From assembly GCF_003946515.1 (NCBI RefSeq), contig NZ_RHOM01000003.1, positions 1 through 64,000 of the forward strand: a stretch of DNA of 64,000 nucleotides, given 5' to 3'. Position 1 is the first letter of the stretch; each line of letters starts with the position of its first letter. This DNA is from Companilactobacillus zhongbaensis (GTDB lineage: Bacteria; Bacillota; Bacilli; Lactobacillales; Lactobacillaceae). Below, one piece after another: positions 1-10,108 of this stretch. A program made the position numbers and the translations under genes. Below the pieces are notes generated by a model. That model did no database searches and was not told the origin of the DNA. It was given only the letters and a program-made list of their open reading frames with translations.

Positions 1-142
1 AAGAATATAAAAAAGACCAACGCAAAATGGTTACGTCGGCCTCAAGTCATATATAGCTAGCTAGCAACTACAGTATACAAATTTTTTTTCGTAATGGCTA
101 GTAGCTTATTTAGTGCACCCTATTATTAGGTTTATTTCATAT
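1..142. other. Window start, no gene recognised
   Basis: AT-rich stretch with a small palindromic run (tagctagctagc near 52-63). No open reading frame with a ribosome site, RNA gene or clear promoter was seen. It lies downstream of the terminator that ends the neighbouring minus-strand gene. Confidence 0.4.
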
Positions 143-180
143 AAAAAGCAGCATTATCGAAAAAAATCGACAACACTGCT
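141..180 (-). terminator. Rho-independent terminator of the NADH oxidase gene
   Basis: On the minus strand AGCAGTGTTGTCGA pairs with TCGATAATGCTGCT through G-T wobbles only, and is followed by TTTTTA. It lies about 60 bp past the stop codon of the oxidase gene. Confidence 0.75.
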
Positions 181-243
181 AACTTCCTATCATCTACAGT
201 TGACTCATATGAGATTCATCTACCAGTCAAACTATTATACTAC

Positions 244-1596
244 TTATTTCTCATTCAAAACAGCCTGTTGAGCCGCAACATTAATAATATTCCAAGGACG
301 ATCAAAACCAGGTTGGAAGAAGAAGTCCGCATATTCAAGATCTTCGATCTTCAACTTAGCTTGGATAGCAACTGAAATAGCATTAATATTAGCAGTCACA
401 TCTTGTTTAGACATAATTTGTGCACCGACTACTTCATGATTGTCAGCATTATAAGTTAGCTTGAAGTAAACTGTGGCATTTTCTGATTCTGGAACAAATT
501 TTGGACGATACAAGTCAGTTACAAAAACAGACTTAACGTTTGCACCGTATGACTTAGCAGTAGCATCCTTGATACCTGTTGATGCAAACTTGTAATCAAA
601 GACGGTCAAAGCAGATGAACCTGAAACACCAGGGAATTTTCTAGTTGGTTTTTCTAAGTTCAAGGCAGCAATCCGACCTTGACGACGCGCATTTGTTGCT
701 AAAGCAATGTGAGCATCACCATCTGTTGGCAAGAACTTAAGATGGGTAGCATCACCAACAGCAAAAATATCTTTTTGACTAGTTTGCATGTAGTCATCAG
801 TGGCAATAGTTCCATCATCGTTCAATTGAAGGATACCTTGTAGCCACTTAGTATTTGGACGGACACCAGCTGCTTCAATGACCAAATCAGCATCATAAGT
901 ACCCTTGTCAGTTTCAACTTGAGTTACCTTACCATCTTTACCGATGAATTTTTTAACTGATTCTCCAGCAGCAATTTTTACACCATGTTCTTCCATATTT
1001 TTAGCCAAAATATCTGTAAATTCTGGATCCAAATAAGTTCCTAAAACACGTGGCAAAATATCGATAACTGTTACATTCATGCCTGCTTTGGCGAAGGCTT
1101 CAGTTGCTTCGTTACCAATGTAACCCGAACCAACAACTACTACATTGTTGATTTTTGGATCAACTGTTCTAGCTTTAAGCTTGATAGCCCAATCGCGTCC
1201 ACGCATTGAATAAATATTTTGAAGGTCTGAACCTTCTACAGGGATTTGAGTTGGTACGGCACCAGCACTCAAAACTAGTTTGTCGTACTTTTCGGTCCTT
1301 GTTGAGTTGTCAACGTGGTTAACTACTTCAACCTCATGTTTGTCCGGATCGATCTTTGTGATTTCTTGTTGAAGAAATACAGCGACACCCTTCTTTGACA
1401 TTTCTTCAGGCGTAGCATAGCTTACGCTATTAACCTTTTTAACCTTACCTTCGAGATACAATTGCATACCACAAGACAAGAATGATAAAAAGTCGCCCTT
1501 TTCATACCATTGAATTTCTGTGTCAGGGTTTTGTTTGAGAAGTCCTTCGACCGTTTCGTACCCACCGTGAGATGAACCCACTACAATAACTTTCAT
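244..1596 (-). CDS. nox: FAD-dependent NADH oxidase / NADH peroxidase family
   Basis: A 450-residue flavoprotein of the pyridine nucleotide-disulfide oxidoreductase class, cytoplasmic, expected to oxidise NADH with oxygen (or peroxide) as acceptor. The N-terminal Rossmann motif is [12 protein letters not shown]. The single redox cysteine lies in SFLSCGM near residue 42, as in water-forming Nox and NADH peroxidase. A second nucleotide-binding site [15 protein letters not shown] lies near residue 152, and the FAD motif IFAVGDAT near 280. The start is set by AGAGGAGG seven bases upstream. The gene is single, with its own terminator. Oxidase, peroxidase and CoA-disulfide reductase cannot be told apart from this view; oxidase is the commonest assignment in lactobacilli. 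Confidence 0.88.
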   Translation of the reverse strand: MKVIVVGSSHGGYETVEGLLKQNPDTEIQWYEKGDFLSFLSCGMQLYLEGKVKKVNSVSYATPEEMSKKGVAVFLQQEITKIDPDKHEVEVVNHVDNSTRTEKYDKLVLSAGAVPTQIPVEGSDLQNIYSMRGRDWAIKLKARTVDPKINNVVVVGSGYIGNEATEAFAKAGMNVTVIDILPRVLGTYLDPEFTDILAKNMEEHGVKIAAGESVKKFIGKDGKVTQVETDKGTYDADLVIEAAGVRPNTKWLQGILQLNDDGTIATDDYMQTSQKDIFAVGDATHLKFLPTDGDAHIALATNARRQGRIAALNLEKPTRKFPGVSGSSALTVFDYKFASTGIKDATAKSYGANVKSVFVTDLYRPKFVPESENATVYFKLTYNADNHEVVGAQIMSKQDVTANINAISVAIQAKLKIEDLEYADFFFQPGFDRPWNIINVAAQQAVLNEK

Positions 1597-1764
1597 ATAG
1601 AAACCTCCTCTTATTTATAAATCAATCATAACTTTAATGATAAGTTTTTTCAAGCAAAACAGATGCGAACGTATGGTCGTTTTATGGTAAAATTAAGCAA
1701 TGTAAGCTTGACACATCAAGTTTGTGAACTGGCTATTTTTTATGGATGGAGGAATACTACTACA

Positions 1765-2562
1765 ATGTACATGCTACTTTTGATCGTCCTCGGACTAATC
1801 TTATTAGTCACGGCTCTGATCGTTAAACCGAAGAAACGAAGACGGAAGAAAATCATTACCCTCGCCTTAGTTTTGATAATTGCGGGTGGGTCAGGTGCTT
1901 ATCAGCTTTATCAAGGTTCAGACAGCAATGGTAATAAAACTACCCAAACCGATGCTAAATCTTCGTCAGAACTAGCCAAATTAAATTATACTGATCAACA
2001 GGAAGTTGAGGTAAATAATAACCAACCAACTTTCTCCCAAGCTGATCTAGACGTCAGTAAAGGTGCTTGGCAGAGTTTTGCCGATTTAGATAACCTCAAT
2101 CGTGCAGTTCAGGCCGACGCACTTTTGAGTAAAAGCCTGATGCCCACCGCTAAAAGAGAGCCCCTTTATGTCAATCCAACCGGTTGGCACAATAAACGGA
2201 TCAATGGTGGTTGGTTGTATAATCGATCCCATTTAATTGGTTATCAACTGACCGGGCAAAATAACAATCCCAAAAATTTGATGACGGGTACCAGATCATT
2301 GAATTCTCCGGAAATGCTGAAACATGAAGACGACATTGCAGATTATTTAAAGCAAAATCCGAACAATTTCATCCGCTACCGCGTTAAGCCAATTTACCGT
2401 GGAAACGAGCTCCTAGCTAGAGGCGTGCAGATGATGGCGCAATCATTAGACCAAAATGGCAACTCTGATAAACAAATTATTTTTAATGTATACATTTTCA
2501 ATGTTGAGAAAAACGTGAATATCAATTATGCTGATGGTACAAGTGTTGTAAATAATAACTAA
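1765..2562 (+). CDS. Secreted or membrane-anchored DNA/RNA non-specific endonuclease (EndA/NucA type)
   Basis: 265 residues. The N-terminus [20 protein letters not shown] is a membrane anchor followed by a basic cluster (KPKKRRRKK), then a second hydrophobic stretch near residues 31-45. The nuclease domain shows [11 protein letters not shown] and [10 protein letters not shown], the ββα-metal nuclease signature of the EndA/NucA family in which the His is catalytic. It should cleave extracellular DNA at the cell surface; the role could be nutrient use or DNA uptake. The reading frame is open further upstream (from 1663), but ATG 1765 follows a TGGAGGA ribosome site. glyA starts 11 bp after the stop, so the two are probably co-transcribed. 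Confidence 0.8.
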   Translation: MYMLLLIVLGLILLVTALIVKPKKRRRKKIITLALVLIIAGGSGAYQLYQGSDSNGNKTTQTDAKSSSELAKLNYTDQQEVEVNNNQPTFSQADLDVSKGAWQSFADLDNLNRAVQADALLSKSLMPTAKREPLYVNPTGWHNKRINGGWLYNRSHLIGYQLTGQNNNPKNLMTGTRSLNSPEMLKHEDDIADYLKQNPNNFIRYRVKPIYRGNELLARGVQMMAQSLDQNGNSDKQIIFNVYIFNVEKNVNINYADGTSVVNNN

Positions 2563-2573
2563 GGAGTGGTTCA

Positions 2574-3803
2574 ATGAAATACAGTAATGGTGATAAGGAA
2601 ATTTTCGACCTGATCAAAGAAGAAGAAGGTCGTCAAAACCGTAACATCGAACTTATTGCATCAGAAAACATCGTTTCCGATGATGTTCGTAAAGCTCAAG
2701 GTTCTGTTTTAACTAACAAGTACGCTGAAGGATATCCTGGCAGACGTTATTATGGTGGTTGTGAATTTATCGATCAAATCGAGCAAATTGCAATCGACCG
2801 TGCCAAGAAATTGTTCAATGCTGAATATGTTAATGTTCAACCGCACTCTGGTTCACAAGCAAACGCTGCTGCTTATCAAGCAGTTCTCAAACCTGGTGAC
2901 AAGGTACTCGGTATGGATCTAAATGCCGGTGGTCACTTGACTCACGGTTCCCGTGTAAACTTCTCAGGTAAAATGTACGAATTCCATTCATATGGAGTTA
3001 ATGATGAAGGTTTCATCGATTACGATGATGTCCAAAGAATCGCCAAAGAAGTTCAACCTAAGTTGATCGTTGCTGGTGCTTCGGCATACAGTCGTGTGAT
3101 CGACTTCAATAAGTTCCGTGAAATTGCTGACTCAGTTAACGCATTGTTAATGGTCGACATGGCTCACATTGCTGGACTTGTATCCGTTGGTCTACATCCA
3201 TCACCAGTTGGTGTCGCTGATATCGTGACAACTACAACACACAAAACACTCCGTGGACCTCGTGGAGGAATGATCATTGCTAAAGAAGAACTTGGCAAGA
3301 AGATCAACTCTGCTGTCTTCCCTGGAACTCAAGGTGGACCACTAGAACACGTGATTGCTGCTAAAGCTGTTACCTTCGGTGAAGACCTTCAACCAGAATT
3401 TAAGACTTACATTGAACAAGTTATCAAGAATGCTGCTGCTATGGCTGAAGTTATCAATAATGCTGATAACCTTTCAGTTTTAACTGGTGGAACAGATAAC
3501 CACTTATTGAATGTGGTCCTAACTGAAACTGATTTAAATGGTATGGAAGTTCAAAACTTACTTGATTCGATCCATATCACAACTAACAAGGAAGCAATCC
3601 CTAACGATCCATTGCCACCAAAATTGACTTCTGGACTTCGTTTAGGTACTCCGGCTATTACTACACGTGGATTCGACGAAGAAGACTCTCGTGAAGTTGC
3701 ACATATTATCGTTGATGCTATTAAGTATCATGACGATGCTGATAAGTTGAAGGAATTAGATGCACGTACTAAGGCTTTGACTGACAAGCATCCTGTGGAT
3801 TAG
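2574..3803 (+). CDS. glyA: Serine hydroxymethyltransferase
   Basis: 409 residues, the usual length of bacterial SHMT, a PLP enzyme converting serine and tetrahydrofolate to glycine and 5,10-methylene-tetrahydrofolate in the cytoplasm. The PLP lysine is in [14 protein letters not shown] near residue 226. Other family marks are ELIASEN, the [11 protein letters not shown] segment and the [10 protein letters not shown] segment near the C-terminus. AAGGAG lies eight bases before the ATG. The gene is closely spaced after the nuclease gene and ends in its own terminator. Confidence 0.97.
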   Translation: MKYSNGDKEIFDLIKEEEGRQNRNIELIASENIVSDDVRKAQGSVLTNKYAEGYPGRRYYGGCEFIDQIEQIAIDRAKKLFNAEYVNVQPHSGSQANAAAYQAVLKPGDKVLGMDLNAGGHLTHGSRVNFSGKMYEFHSYGVNDEGFIDYDDVQRIAKEVQPKLIVAGASAYSRVIDFNKFREIADSVNALLMVDMAHIAGLVSVGLHPSPVGVADIVTTTTHKTLRGPRGGMIIAKEELGKKINSAVFPGTQGGPLEHVIAAKAVTFGEDLQPEFKTYIEQVIKNAAAMAEVINNADNLSVLTGGTDNHLLNVVLTETDLNGMEVQNLLDSIHITTNKEAIPNDPLPPKLTSGLRLGTPAITTRGFDEEDSREVAHIIVDAIKYHDDADKLKELDARTKALTDKHPVD

Positions 3804-3816
3804 TGTTTTTATTTGG

Positions 3817-3845
3817 AGCTGGCCTTTGGCTGGCTTCTTTTTTTG
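3817..3845 (+). terminator. Terminator of glyA
   Basis: AGCTGGCC, loop TTT, GGCTGGCT (eight pairs including two G-T), followed by TCTTTTTTTTT. Confidence 0.85.
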
Positions 3846-3846
3846 T

Positions 3847-4147
3847 GAAAAAGTGGCTGATTTTTGGTCAGCTGCTTTTCTGGTTGGAATTGTATGGTAA
3901 TTTGGCTTTTGTTCTTTGGATCTGAATTCGTGCTTATTGTTTTACTGGTCGCCCCTATCCATATGGCGGAAACGTGTTGCGGTTAGTTTGGTAAATATCA
4001 TATTTTTTAGACAAAAAAGCAGCTGATTTTATGTCAGCTGCTTTTCTGGTTGGAATTAAAAGGTAATTGAGATTTAGTTCTTTGAATCTGATTTAGTACT
4101 TAATGTTTTGCTAGTCGCTCCCTATTCATATAGTGGAAACGAGCTCC
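3847..4147. repeat. Tandem duplication, two ~135 bp units with 166 bp period
   Basis: Unit 1 (about 3847-3981) and unit 2 (about 4013-4147) share the run GCTGCTTTTCTGGTTGGAATT, then a GGTAATT block, GTTCTTTG, ATCTGA and GTCGC..CCTAT.CATAT..GGAAACG in the same order at about 80 percent identity. Each unit begins with a GCTGA/TCAGC hairpin; in unit 2 GCAGCTGA and TCAGCTGC are flanked by A6 and T4, so it could also terminate ppsA from the other side. Unit 2 runs into the hairpin element at 4139; unit 1 ends in what looks like a truncated start of that element. Confidence 0.75.
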
Positions 4148-4262
4148 GGAGACGATGCAACCTCCACATAAGCAAGTCAACGCTGCGTGGGCCTGACGGG
4201 CCCAGCTCCGCATTGACTCACTTGTGCTCCGGTGGCAGACCTCGTCTCCTCCGCTCTCTTGT
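4139..4262. repeat. Long-hairpin intergenic element, copy 1 of a tandem pair
   Basis: Bounded by GAAACGAGCTCCGG and CGCTCTCTT, like the next element. The arms pair as GAGC/GCTC, GGAGACGA/TCGTCTCC, CCTCC/GGTGG, then CACA.AG/CTTGTG, AGTCAACGC/GCATTGACT and the tip TGGGCC-tgac-GGGCCCA. Nearly the whole 120 bp forms one imperfect hairpin, far GC-richer than its surroundings. It is non-coding by inspection and not recognised. Confidence 0.7.
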
Positions 4263-4385
4263 TTGAAACGAGCTCCGGCACACAGCGGCCTCCGGTTTAG
4301 AAACTGTCAGCAGGCACGGCTTCGCCGCACCTTTGTGATGACAGTCCCTAAATCCTCAGCAGCTAACCGTGTACCTGCGCTCTCT
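4262..4385. repeat. Long-hairpin intergenic element, copy 2 of a tandem pair
   Basis: Starts again with GAAACGAGCTCCGG and ends CGCTCTCTT immediately before the ppsA stop codon. Arms: GAGC/GCTC, GG.ACAC/GTGT.CC, GGTTTA/TAAATCC, ACTGTCA/TGACAGT and the tip GGcaCGGC-ttc-GCCGcaCC. The interior differs from copy 1 in sequence but not in plan, so the structure rather than the sequence is shared. Confidence 0.7.
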
Positions 4386-6791
4386 TTATTCTCCCCAGCT
4401 GTAATCATTAGGGTCTTGAATTCCACGGCCTGTTGCTTTGTCTAGCATGATTCTTTGTTCGAAGTGGGCTACGTTGCGTTTTGTTTCTTTAACCATGTCT
4501 GGGTTAACTGAGACGTAGTCGATTCCGCTTTGAATTAAGAAGTTTGTGAATTCTGGGTACTCTGATGGTGCTTGTCCACAGATCGATACTGTTCTGCCAT
4601 CTTTGTGGGCTGTCTTGATCAAGTGACGGATTGCCCGTTTAACGGCTAAGTTACGTTCGTCGAATAGACTTGCTACGGTATCGTTGTTTCTGTCACAACC
4701 TAGGATCAACATTGCTAAGTCATTTGATCCAATCGAGTAACCATCAACGTACTTGTTAAATTGATCGGCAAGGATGATGTTTGTTGGGATCTCAGCCATC
4801 ATGTAAATCTTGAAGTCTGCTCCACGAACTAATCCTTCACCTTGAATAATGTCGGTAACTTTCTTAGCTTCATCAACTGTTCTCACGAATGGGATCATGA
4901 TGTTCAAGTTGGTCAATCCAAATTCGTTACGTACTTTCTTAACTGCTGCAAGTTCTAGTTTGAAAGCTTCGATATATTTTGGATCGTAGTAACGTGAAGC
5001 GCCACGCCAGCCTAGTAAGTCTGCTGGTTCGTGTGGTTCGTACTTGTCTCCACCTTTCAAGTTACGGTATTCACTGGACTTGAAGTCTGATAGACGTAGC
5101 ACTACTGGTCTTGGAGCCATTGCACGTGCAACTTTGGCGATACCATCTGAAAGCATGTTAACGACTTTTTCAGGACGGCCCGTTTCAATCAAGTATAGTG
5201 GGTGTTCGTGAATGAATGTTGTCCATAAGAACTCTTCACGCATTAGTCCAATACCATCTGCAGGTAGTGTTGAATACTTGTCTGCAAGGTCTGGATCACC
5301 TAAGTTCATCATTACTCGAATTGCTGTTGGAGCAAATGTTTCTGCAGCAACTACTTGTCCAGCTGCTCCTGCTTCTGGTGTCTTCTTCTTGAGCAAGCTA
5401 TTAACTTTACCACGATATACGACACCATTTTTAGCATCAACAGTTACGACATCACCCGTCTTGAATGCGTCTGTAGCTGCCACTGTCTTACTCTTAGTAC
5501 CAACGATACAAGGGATCTGCATTTCACGAGAAACGATAGCAGCGTGACAAGTCATACCACCATTGTTAGTAACGATAGCAGCAGCTTTCTTCATAGCTGG
5601 TACCCAGTCAGGTGATGTCATTAGTGTTACTAAGACTTCACCTTCCTTGAATTGATCGATATCTTTAGGATCGTCGATAACATGAACGACACCACTTGCC
5701 AATCCAGGACTAGCAGGTAATCCACGTACAGCTACTTCTGCATCACTTTCTGATACCACGTTCTCATCTTCTTCTGAGTCATCTTGATTTTTATTTCTTT
5801 GTGACCATACGGTTTCTGGACGAGCTTGAACGATCCACAATTTATTTGTGTTTTCATCCAAAGCATATTCCATATCCATTAAGCAACCATAATGGTCTTC
5901 AACTTTTTTAACATATCCAGCTAATTCGATTACTTGTTCATCAGTTAGAACTGGTTTGTCTTGGATATCCTTCGGTACTTCTTCTTCGTAAGTACCACCG
6001 TTTTCTTTTCTTAGTAATTGAATTGGTTTATTGATAATTGTGCGATCGACGATCTTCATTGATTTCTTGTCGATTACAAAATGGTCAGGTGTAACTTTAC
6101 CTAAAACGATATATTCACCTAATCCGTAAATACCATCAATAACGATTTGTGACTCGTCACCGTTAGCTACGTTAACAGAGAACATAACACCTGATGCCTT
6201 TGAGAAGACCATCATTTGAATAGCTGCTGAAAGAGCAACTTTTTCATATGGGAAGTTTTGCTTGTGACGATAGTATGTTGCACGATCTGTAAAGAGTGAT
6301 GAATAACATTCTTGCACACGTTTTACAACGTCGTCGCCGCCTTTAATATTTAGGTATGATTCTTGTTGACCTGCAAATGAAGCATCTGGCAAGTCTTCAG
6401 CTGTAGCAGAGGAACGAATAGCAACGAATGGGTCTTTTTGTCCAACTTTTTCTGAGAGCTCATCGTAAGCTTTCTTAATTTCGACAGCAAGATCATCCGG
6501 CATTTTTGCATCAACGATCAAATTACGAATCTTTTCACAGGCTGTGTGAAGTTCTTCGGAATTTTCATAATCTTTAATACTATCCAACAACGCATTTACG
6601 TCGTCGTTTAATCCTGTTTTATCCATGAAGTACCGATATGCGTGTGCTGTGGTTGCATAACCATACGGTACTGGAACGTCCATTGAAGATGTCATTTCAC
6701 CTAGTGATGATGACTTACCACCAACTAAGTTGACATCCTCACGATGTAATTCGTTGAACCATAAAACATTTGCTGTATCTTGACTACTCAT
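4386..6791 (-). CDS. ppsA: Phosphoenolpyruvate synthase
   Basis: 801 residues, full length for PEP synthase, which makes PEP from pyruvate and ATP (gluconeogenic direction). Order of domains: N-terminal ATP-grasp with GGKSSSLGEM and RSSATAEDLPDASFAGQQES; central phosphohistidine domain GGMTCHAAIVSREM (catalytic His near residue 420); C-terminal PEP/pyruvate TIM barrel ending SICGQAPSEYPEF with the catalytic Cys. Start chosen at ATG with AAGGAGGG nine bases upstream. A perfect cre site lies 64-77 bp upstream, so CcpA repression in glucose is expected, which fits a gluconeogenic enzyme. Confidence 0.93.
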   Translation of the reverse strand: MSSQDTANVLWFNELHREDVNLVGGKSSSLGEMTSSMDVPVPYGYATTAHAYRYFMDKTGLNDDVNALLDSIKDYENSEELHTACEKIRNLIVDAKMPDDLAVEIKKAYDELSEKVGQKDPFVAIRSSATAEDLPDASFAGQQESYLNIKGGDDVVKRVQECYSSLFTDRATYYRHKQNFPYEKVALSAAIQMMVFSKASGVMFSVNVANGDESQIVIDGIYGLGEYIVLGKVTPDHFVIDKKSMKIVDRTIINKPIQLLRKENGGTYEEEVPKDIQDKPVLTDEQVIELAGYVKKVEDHYGCLMDMEYALDENTNKLWIVQARPETVWSQRNKNQDDSEEDENVVSESDAEVAVRGLPASPGLASGVVHVIDDPKDIDQFKEGEVLVTLMTSPDWVPAMKKAAAIVTNNGGMTCHAAIVSREMQIPCIVGTKSKTVAATDAFKTGDVVTVDAKNGVVYRGKVNSLLKKKTPEAGAAGQVVAAETFAPTAIRVMMNLGDPDLADKYSTLPADGIGLMREEFLWTTFIHEHPLYLIETGRPEKVVNMLSDGIAKVARAMAPRPVVLRLSDFKSSEYRNLKGGDKYEPHEPADLLGWRGASRYYDPKYIEAFKLELAAVKKVRNEFGLTNLNIMIPFVRTVDEAKKVTDIIQGEGLVRGADFKIYMMAEIPTNIILADQFNKYVDGYSIGSNDLAMLILGCDRNNDTVASLFDERNLAVKRAIRHLIKTAHKDGRTVSICGQAPSEYPEFTNFLIQSGIDYVSVNPDMVKETKRNVAHFEQRIMLDKATGRGIQDPNDYSWGE

Positions 6792-6854
6792 GATAATATT
6801 TCCCTCCTTGCGTTAATTGCACGTAATGCCTTCCAAACAAAACCATTTATTTTG

Positions 6855-6868
6855 TGAAAACGATTACA
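6855..6868. promoter_or_regulatory. Catabolite-responsive element (cre) upstream of ppsA
   Basis: TGAAAACGATTACA matches every fixed position of the consensus TGWAANCGNTNWCA. On the minus strand it lies just downstream of a TACAAT box, where CcpA binding would block transcription of ppsA. Confidence 0.82.
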
Positions 6869-7032
6869 GCTCTATTGTAAGTCTTTTACTAGCAAATTTT
6901 AAGTATAATTTTCATTTTCGCAAAAATATAATACGTCTTTAATATATTTGTGACGTCATATAACGCGGTATATTAGGAAATATGATGATAAAATTAATTT
7001 TTAAATTTTTTATAAAAAGCCGCTTTTTGAGT

Positions 7033-7082
7033 AAAAAAAGATGCTGCATCTGCCCTAATTTGGATGATCAGCATCTTTTTTA
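7033..7082 (-). terminator. Terminator of the permease-dipeptidase-YbjQ operon
   Basis: AAAAAAGATGCTG and CAGCATCTTTTTT form a 13-bp stem with a 22-base loop. It can work in both directions; the minus-strand permease stop is 40 bp away. Confidence 0.8.
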
Positions 7083-7122
7083 TTTTTTATTTAGGTCAAA
7101 ATCACATCAGATTTCTTACCCT

Positions 7123-8640
7123 TTATTCTCCTAAGTTCTTCTTACGCTCGTGTCGTGCATAAGATCCATACAAGACTAATGCGATTGCTCCGAACAAGAC
7201 TGGTCCTAAGATGGTCCAGAAAGCATCCATATATGCATGTTCGATGATCGGTTCGAGCAATGTGAAGACGATGGCAGATAGTACAACTAGAAAGACTAAG
7301 ATCGAAGTTGCCCACATGAAGTTCTTATTTTTGAAAAATTGATATGGTTTTTCAATATCGTCATTCATGCTGAAGAATGGAAAGGCTCCGACTAAGAATA
7401 AGTAAGGAACACTAGTTGCTACATTAGCCATCAATGTTAAGACGGCGTACAAGTTTTTGGCATTTCTTCCACCTAGGAAGTCAACTGCCAAGATGATGAC
7501 ACAAACAAAGATTGCTTGCATCCACATGGCAAAAGCTGGCATTCCCTTATCATTCAACTTAGTAACTTTTTTAGGCCAAAAGTCTTTGGGAGTTCCCATG
7601 ATGAATGATTTTAGTGGTGAATAGATCAAGACGAAAAAGGCACCCATGTATAAGATGAACATATCAAGCGCGGTAAATCGAGATAACCAAGCACCTAAGG
7701 TGGTAGCTGCAGCAGTACTTAAACCGATGTGAGTACCGAATGAATAACCTAAGTTACTCATCATCACGTAAGTAATGTTAGCTAAGTTAACACCGTCTTT
7801 TCCGATGACGTTGTTCCAGTTAGTACTGATACCCCAGAAGAAGATCGTCAATGAATACAAAACGGCGATAATTCCAGCTGATATCAAAATACCTTTCGGA
7901 AAATCACGCTTGGGGTTTTTCATACTATCAGTGACGCCACCCATAGATTCCAAACCACCATAAGCAAAAATTGCATAAACAATAAATGAAAGCATCCCGA
8001 TCGGTGAGGCAAATTCTGGGTTCGGTGACTTGATGAAAGTACTGATCCCATTGATCGGTTCAGCCATGTGGAAACCTGATAAGAAGATCATTGCAATACT
8101 CAATCCGAAGAAGACAATGTTCAAGATGATCATCATCGTTCCACCGAATGAAGTAAATTTCGAGATCTTATCGATTCCTCGTGAAGCCGTAAATGTAACA
8201 AAAATGATCCATAAAACTGCCAACAAGCCGATCGTTTGTGTTGAACTTAAACCACCGAGATGCCAGCTTTGTGTAGTATCATGTCCGGCAAAAAATGTTG
8301 CCATCGGGATCCACACTTTTGAAGAGGTCGACACTAGCCAAACTTCCCATGAAGCTAACCAAATAAAAGTTCCGGTAAAGGCTAATCTTGGTCCGATGGC
8401 TCCTTCGATCCAAGAATAAATTCCACCTTTAGCTTCGTTATAAGCTGAACCGTATTCTGCCATCATAAAGCCGACTGGCAAGAAGAAAAAGATTGCAGCG
8501 AATAAATACCAAATAATACTTGCTAATCCCATTTGCTCATAAGCAACAGTAGTATTAGCGAATCCAAATACGGACGTAAAAATCATCATGATCAAGCCAA
8601 ACATCGTGATGGTTTTCTTCGTCGAATTACCTTCGTTCAT
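7123..8640 (-). CDS. yjeM: APC-superfamily amino acid permease, YjeM-like
   Basis: 505 residues with about twelve hydrophobic segments, in the glutamate:GABA antiporter branch of the APC superfamily. Landmarks match YjeM of E. coli as I remember it: MIFTSVFGFAN in segment 1, EGGIYSW-like (KGGIYSW) and IFAYGGLESMGG in segment 6, SPLKSFIMGTPK and LTLMANVATSVPYLFL. Substrate unknown; an amino acid or GABA/glutamate exchanger is likely. Only 28 bp separate it from the upstream dipeptidase gene, so import or exchange of amino acids released by the dipeptidase is a reasonable guess. Confidence 0.82.
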   Translation of the reverse strand: MNEGNSTKKTITMFGLIMMIFTSVFGFANTTVAYEQMGLASIIWYLFAAIFFFLPVGFMMAEYGSAYNEAKGGIYSWIEGAIGPRLAFTGTFIWLASWEVWLVSTSSKVWIPMATFFAGHDTTQSWHLGGLSSTQTIGLLAVLWIIFVTFTASRGIDKISKFTSFGGTMMIILNIVFFGLSIAMIFLSGFHMAEPINGISTFIKSPNPEFASPIGMLSFIVYAIFAYGGLESMGGVTDSMKNPKRDFPKGILISAGIIAVLYSLTIFFWGISTNWNNVIGKDGVNLANITYVMMSNLGYSFGTHIGLSTAAATTLGAWLSRFTALDMFILYMGAFFVLIYSPLKSFIMGTPKDFWPKKVTKLNDKGMPAFAMWMQAIFVCVIILAVDFLGGRNAKNLYAVLTLMANVATSVPYLFLVGAFPFFSMNDDIEKPYQFFKNKNFMWATSILVFLVVLSAIVFTLLEPIIEHAYMDAFWTILGPVLFGAIALVLYGSYARHERKKNLGE

Positions 8641-8668
8641 TTTTCAAAAATCCCCTATTCCCTCATGT

Positions 8669-10099
8669 TTACAAATTCATATCTGTTTTAAAATTCAATG
8701 GTGAAAAGTCAGTTGACTGCGTGATCAATTTTGCAGTCAATTCTTTATAGCCATCGAGAGCTGTTTTAGCCATTTCCTGTGAAGCCGATGTCAAAAATTG
8801 TGGTAGTTGATCATCGTCTTTACTTAAGGACTTGATGTCAAAGTCTCGCAACATCTTTCGTAGTGTAATGTTGATCGATTTTTGTTGCTCCTTGAACATC
8901 GTGCCTAATTCAGGATAGTGGCTGTCTAATAAGACACCAGCTAATTTAAAGGTCCAATATGCAGACTTTTCATCGTAAGGCAGTTTTCCAATTTTATATT
9001 CCTCGGGGGTATCCGTGATCCCCATATAAAACGGAACGTAAACGCTTTGCGACGAAACGCCCATGCTCAACCACTGAACACCAGCAATTTCTGGTTTCAG
9101 ATCAGGTCGGATCTGTAGTACATGTGATTCTTGGGTCTTCGCCAAACTGATCGGACGATAACGCTTGTTATTAGCCGATTTATTCAATGGATCAAATTCA
9201 GTTCCTTCAAAATGCGAACTTAAATATCCTTGCACATCATCGATACTCAATAACCGATCAGCTTTTTTAATGAAGTCGAGTTCTTGACTTTCAGGACTTT
9301 CATCCGTTTTTCCTGAAAATTGTTGTTGACCATACCAAACTCTAGGCGTGCTATAAATAGCATCAGATTGGTCATGCGTGCCAAAAATCTTCCGGAAATT
9401 AAAAGTTTGCGGAGTGGCATTCAAGTTGTAATCATTCACAAATTCTTGAATGTCTAACTTAAACATGAAATTATCTGGATCATTGAAGTCAATTTCTTGG
9501 ATAGCCAATTGGTTAGCAACTACGGCGTATGAATCATCCGGGATCCGTTGTGCTACCCAGTAATGTCCGGAACCATTTTCAAAATACCAAACTTCTTTTT
9601 GATCAGAAAATAGCACTCCGTTGGTTTCAGAAGTTCCGTATTTTTCAACGATCTCGCCTAAACGTTTGACTCCTTCACGAGCAGTTTTCACGTATGGCAA
9701 AACGACCGTGACCATTGCTTCTTCGCCGATTCCATCTTTGACTAGTGGATCAACTCCTAAAACGGCTTGGTTAGAATAAGCACTTTCTGTAGCACTCATG
9801 GCAACACCGAATTCATTGAAGCCATCCTCTTCAAAAAGTCCTTCTTTGTCAGTCCATTCAGGAGTGGCTGAATACTTGTAGCGGATCTGTGGAAGCTCCA
9901 TTGTAAAACCATTTTCGTTTGAAACGTATTTTTGTGGCTCATTAAACTCTTCGTGTGGATGAACGACGAAATGTTTTGGCCAAGAAGCTTTGGCATCTTC
10001 GTTTCGACCGATCATAGTAGAGCCATCGATCGAAGCTTTTCTACCAACTAAAATGCTAGTACAAGCAGATAATGAAGCCTTGTTGTACTGTAATGTCAT
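8669..10099 (-). CDS. pepD: C69-family dipeptidase (PepD)
   Basis: 476 residues, normal for the C69 dipeptidases of lactobacilli, cytoplasmic Ntn-hydrolases with broad dipeptidase activity. The nucleophile is Cys13 in SACTSILVGRKAS; the residues before it would be removed autocatalytically. Other family marks are DGSTMIGRNEDA, the GxxxxE region FNEFGVAMSATES and WYGQQQFSG. It is the middle gene of an operon YbjQ-PepD-permease. Confidence 0.9.
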   Translation of the reverse strand: MTLQYNKASLSACTSILVGRKASIDGSTMIGRNEDAKASWPKHFVVHPHEEFNEPQKYVSNENGFTMELPQIRYKYSATPEWTDKEGLFEEDGFNEFGVAMSATESAYSNQAVLGVDPLVKDGIGEEAMVTVVLPYVKTAREGVKRLGEIVEKYGTSETNGVLFSDQKEVWYFENGSGHYWVAQRIPDDSYAVVANQLAIQEIDFNDPDNFMFKLDIQEFVNDYNLNATPQTFNFRKIFGTHDQSDAIYSTPRVWYGQQQFSGKTDESPESQELDFIKKADRLLSIDDVQGYLSSHFEGTEFDPLNKSANNKRYRPISLAKTQESHVLQIRPDLKPEIAGVQWLSMGVSSQSVYVPFYMGITDTPEEYKIGKLPYDEKSAYWTFKLAGVLLDSHYPELGTMFKEQQKSINITLRKMLRDFDIKSLSKDDDQLPQFLTSASQEMAKTALDGYKELTAKLITQSTDFSPLNFKTDMNL

Positions 10100-10108
10100 A
10101 ATTTCACC

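Noticed and set aside
1708-1736. TTGACA as promoter of the nuclease-glyA unit
   Set aside because: A good -35 box but the 17-base spacing leads to GGCTAT, a poor -10; not strong enough to list.
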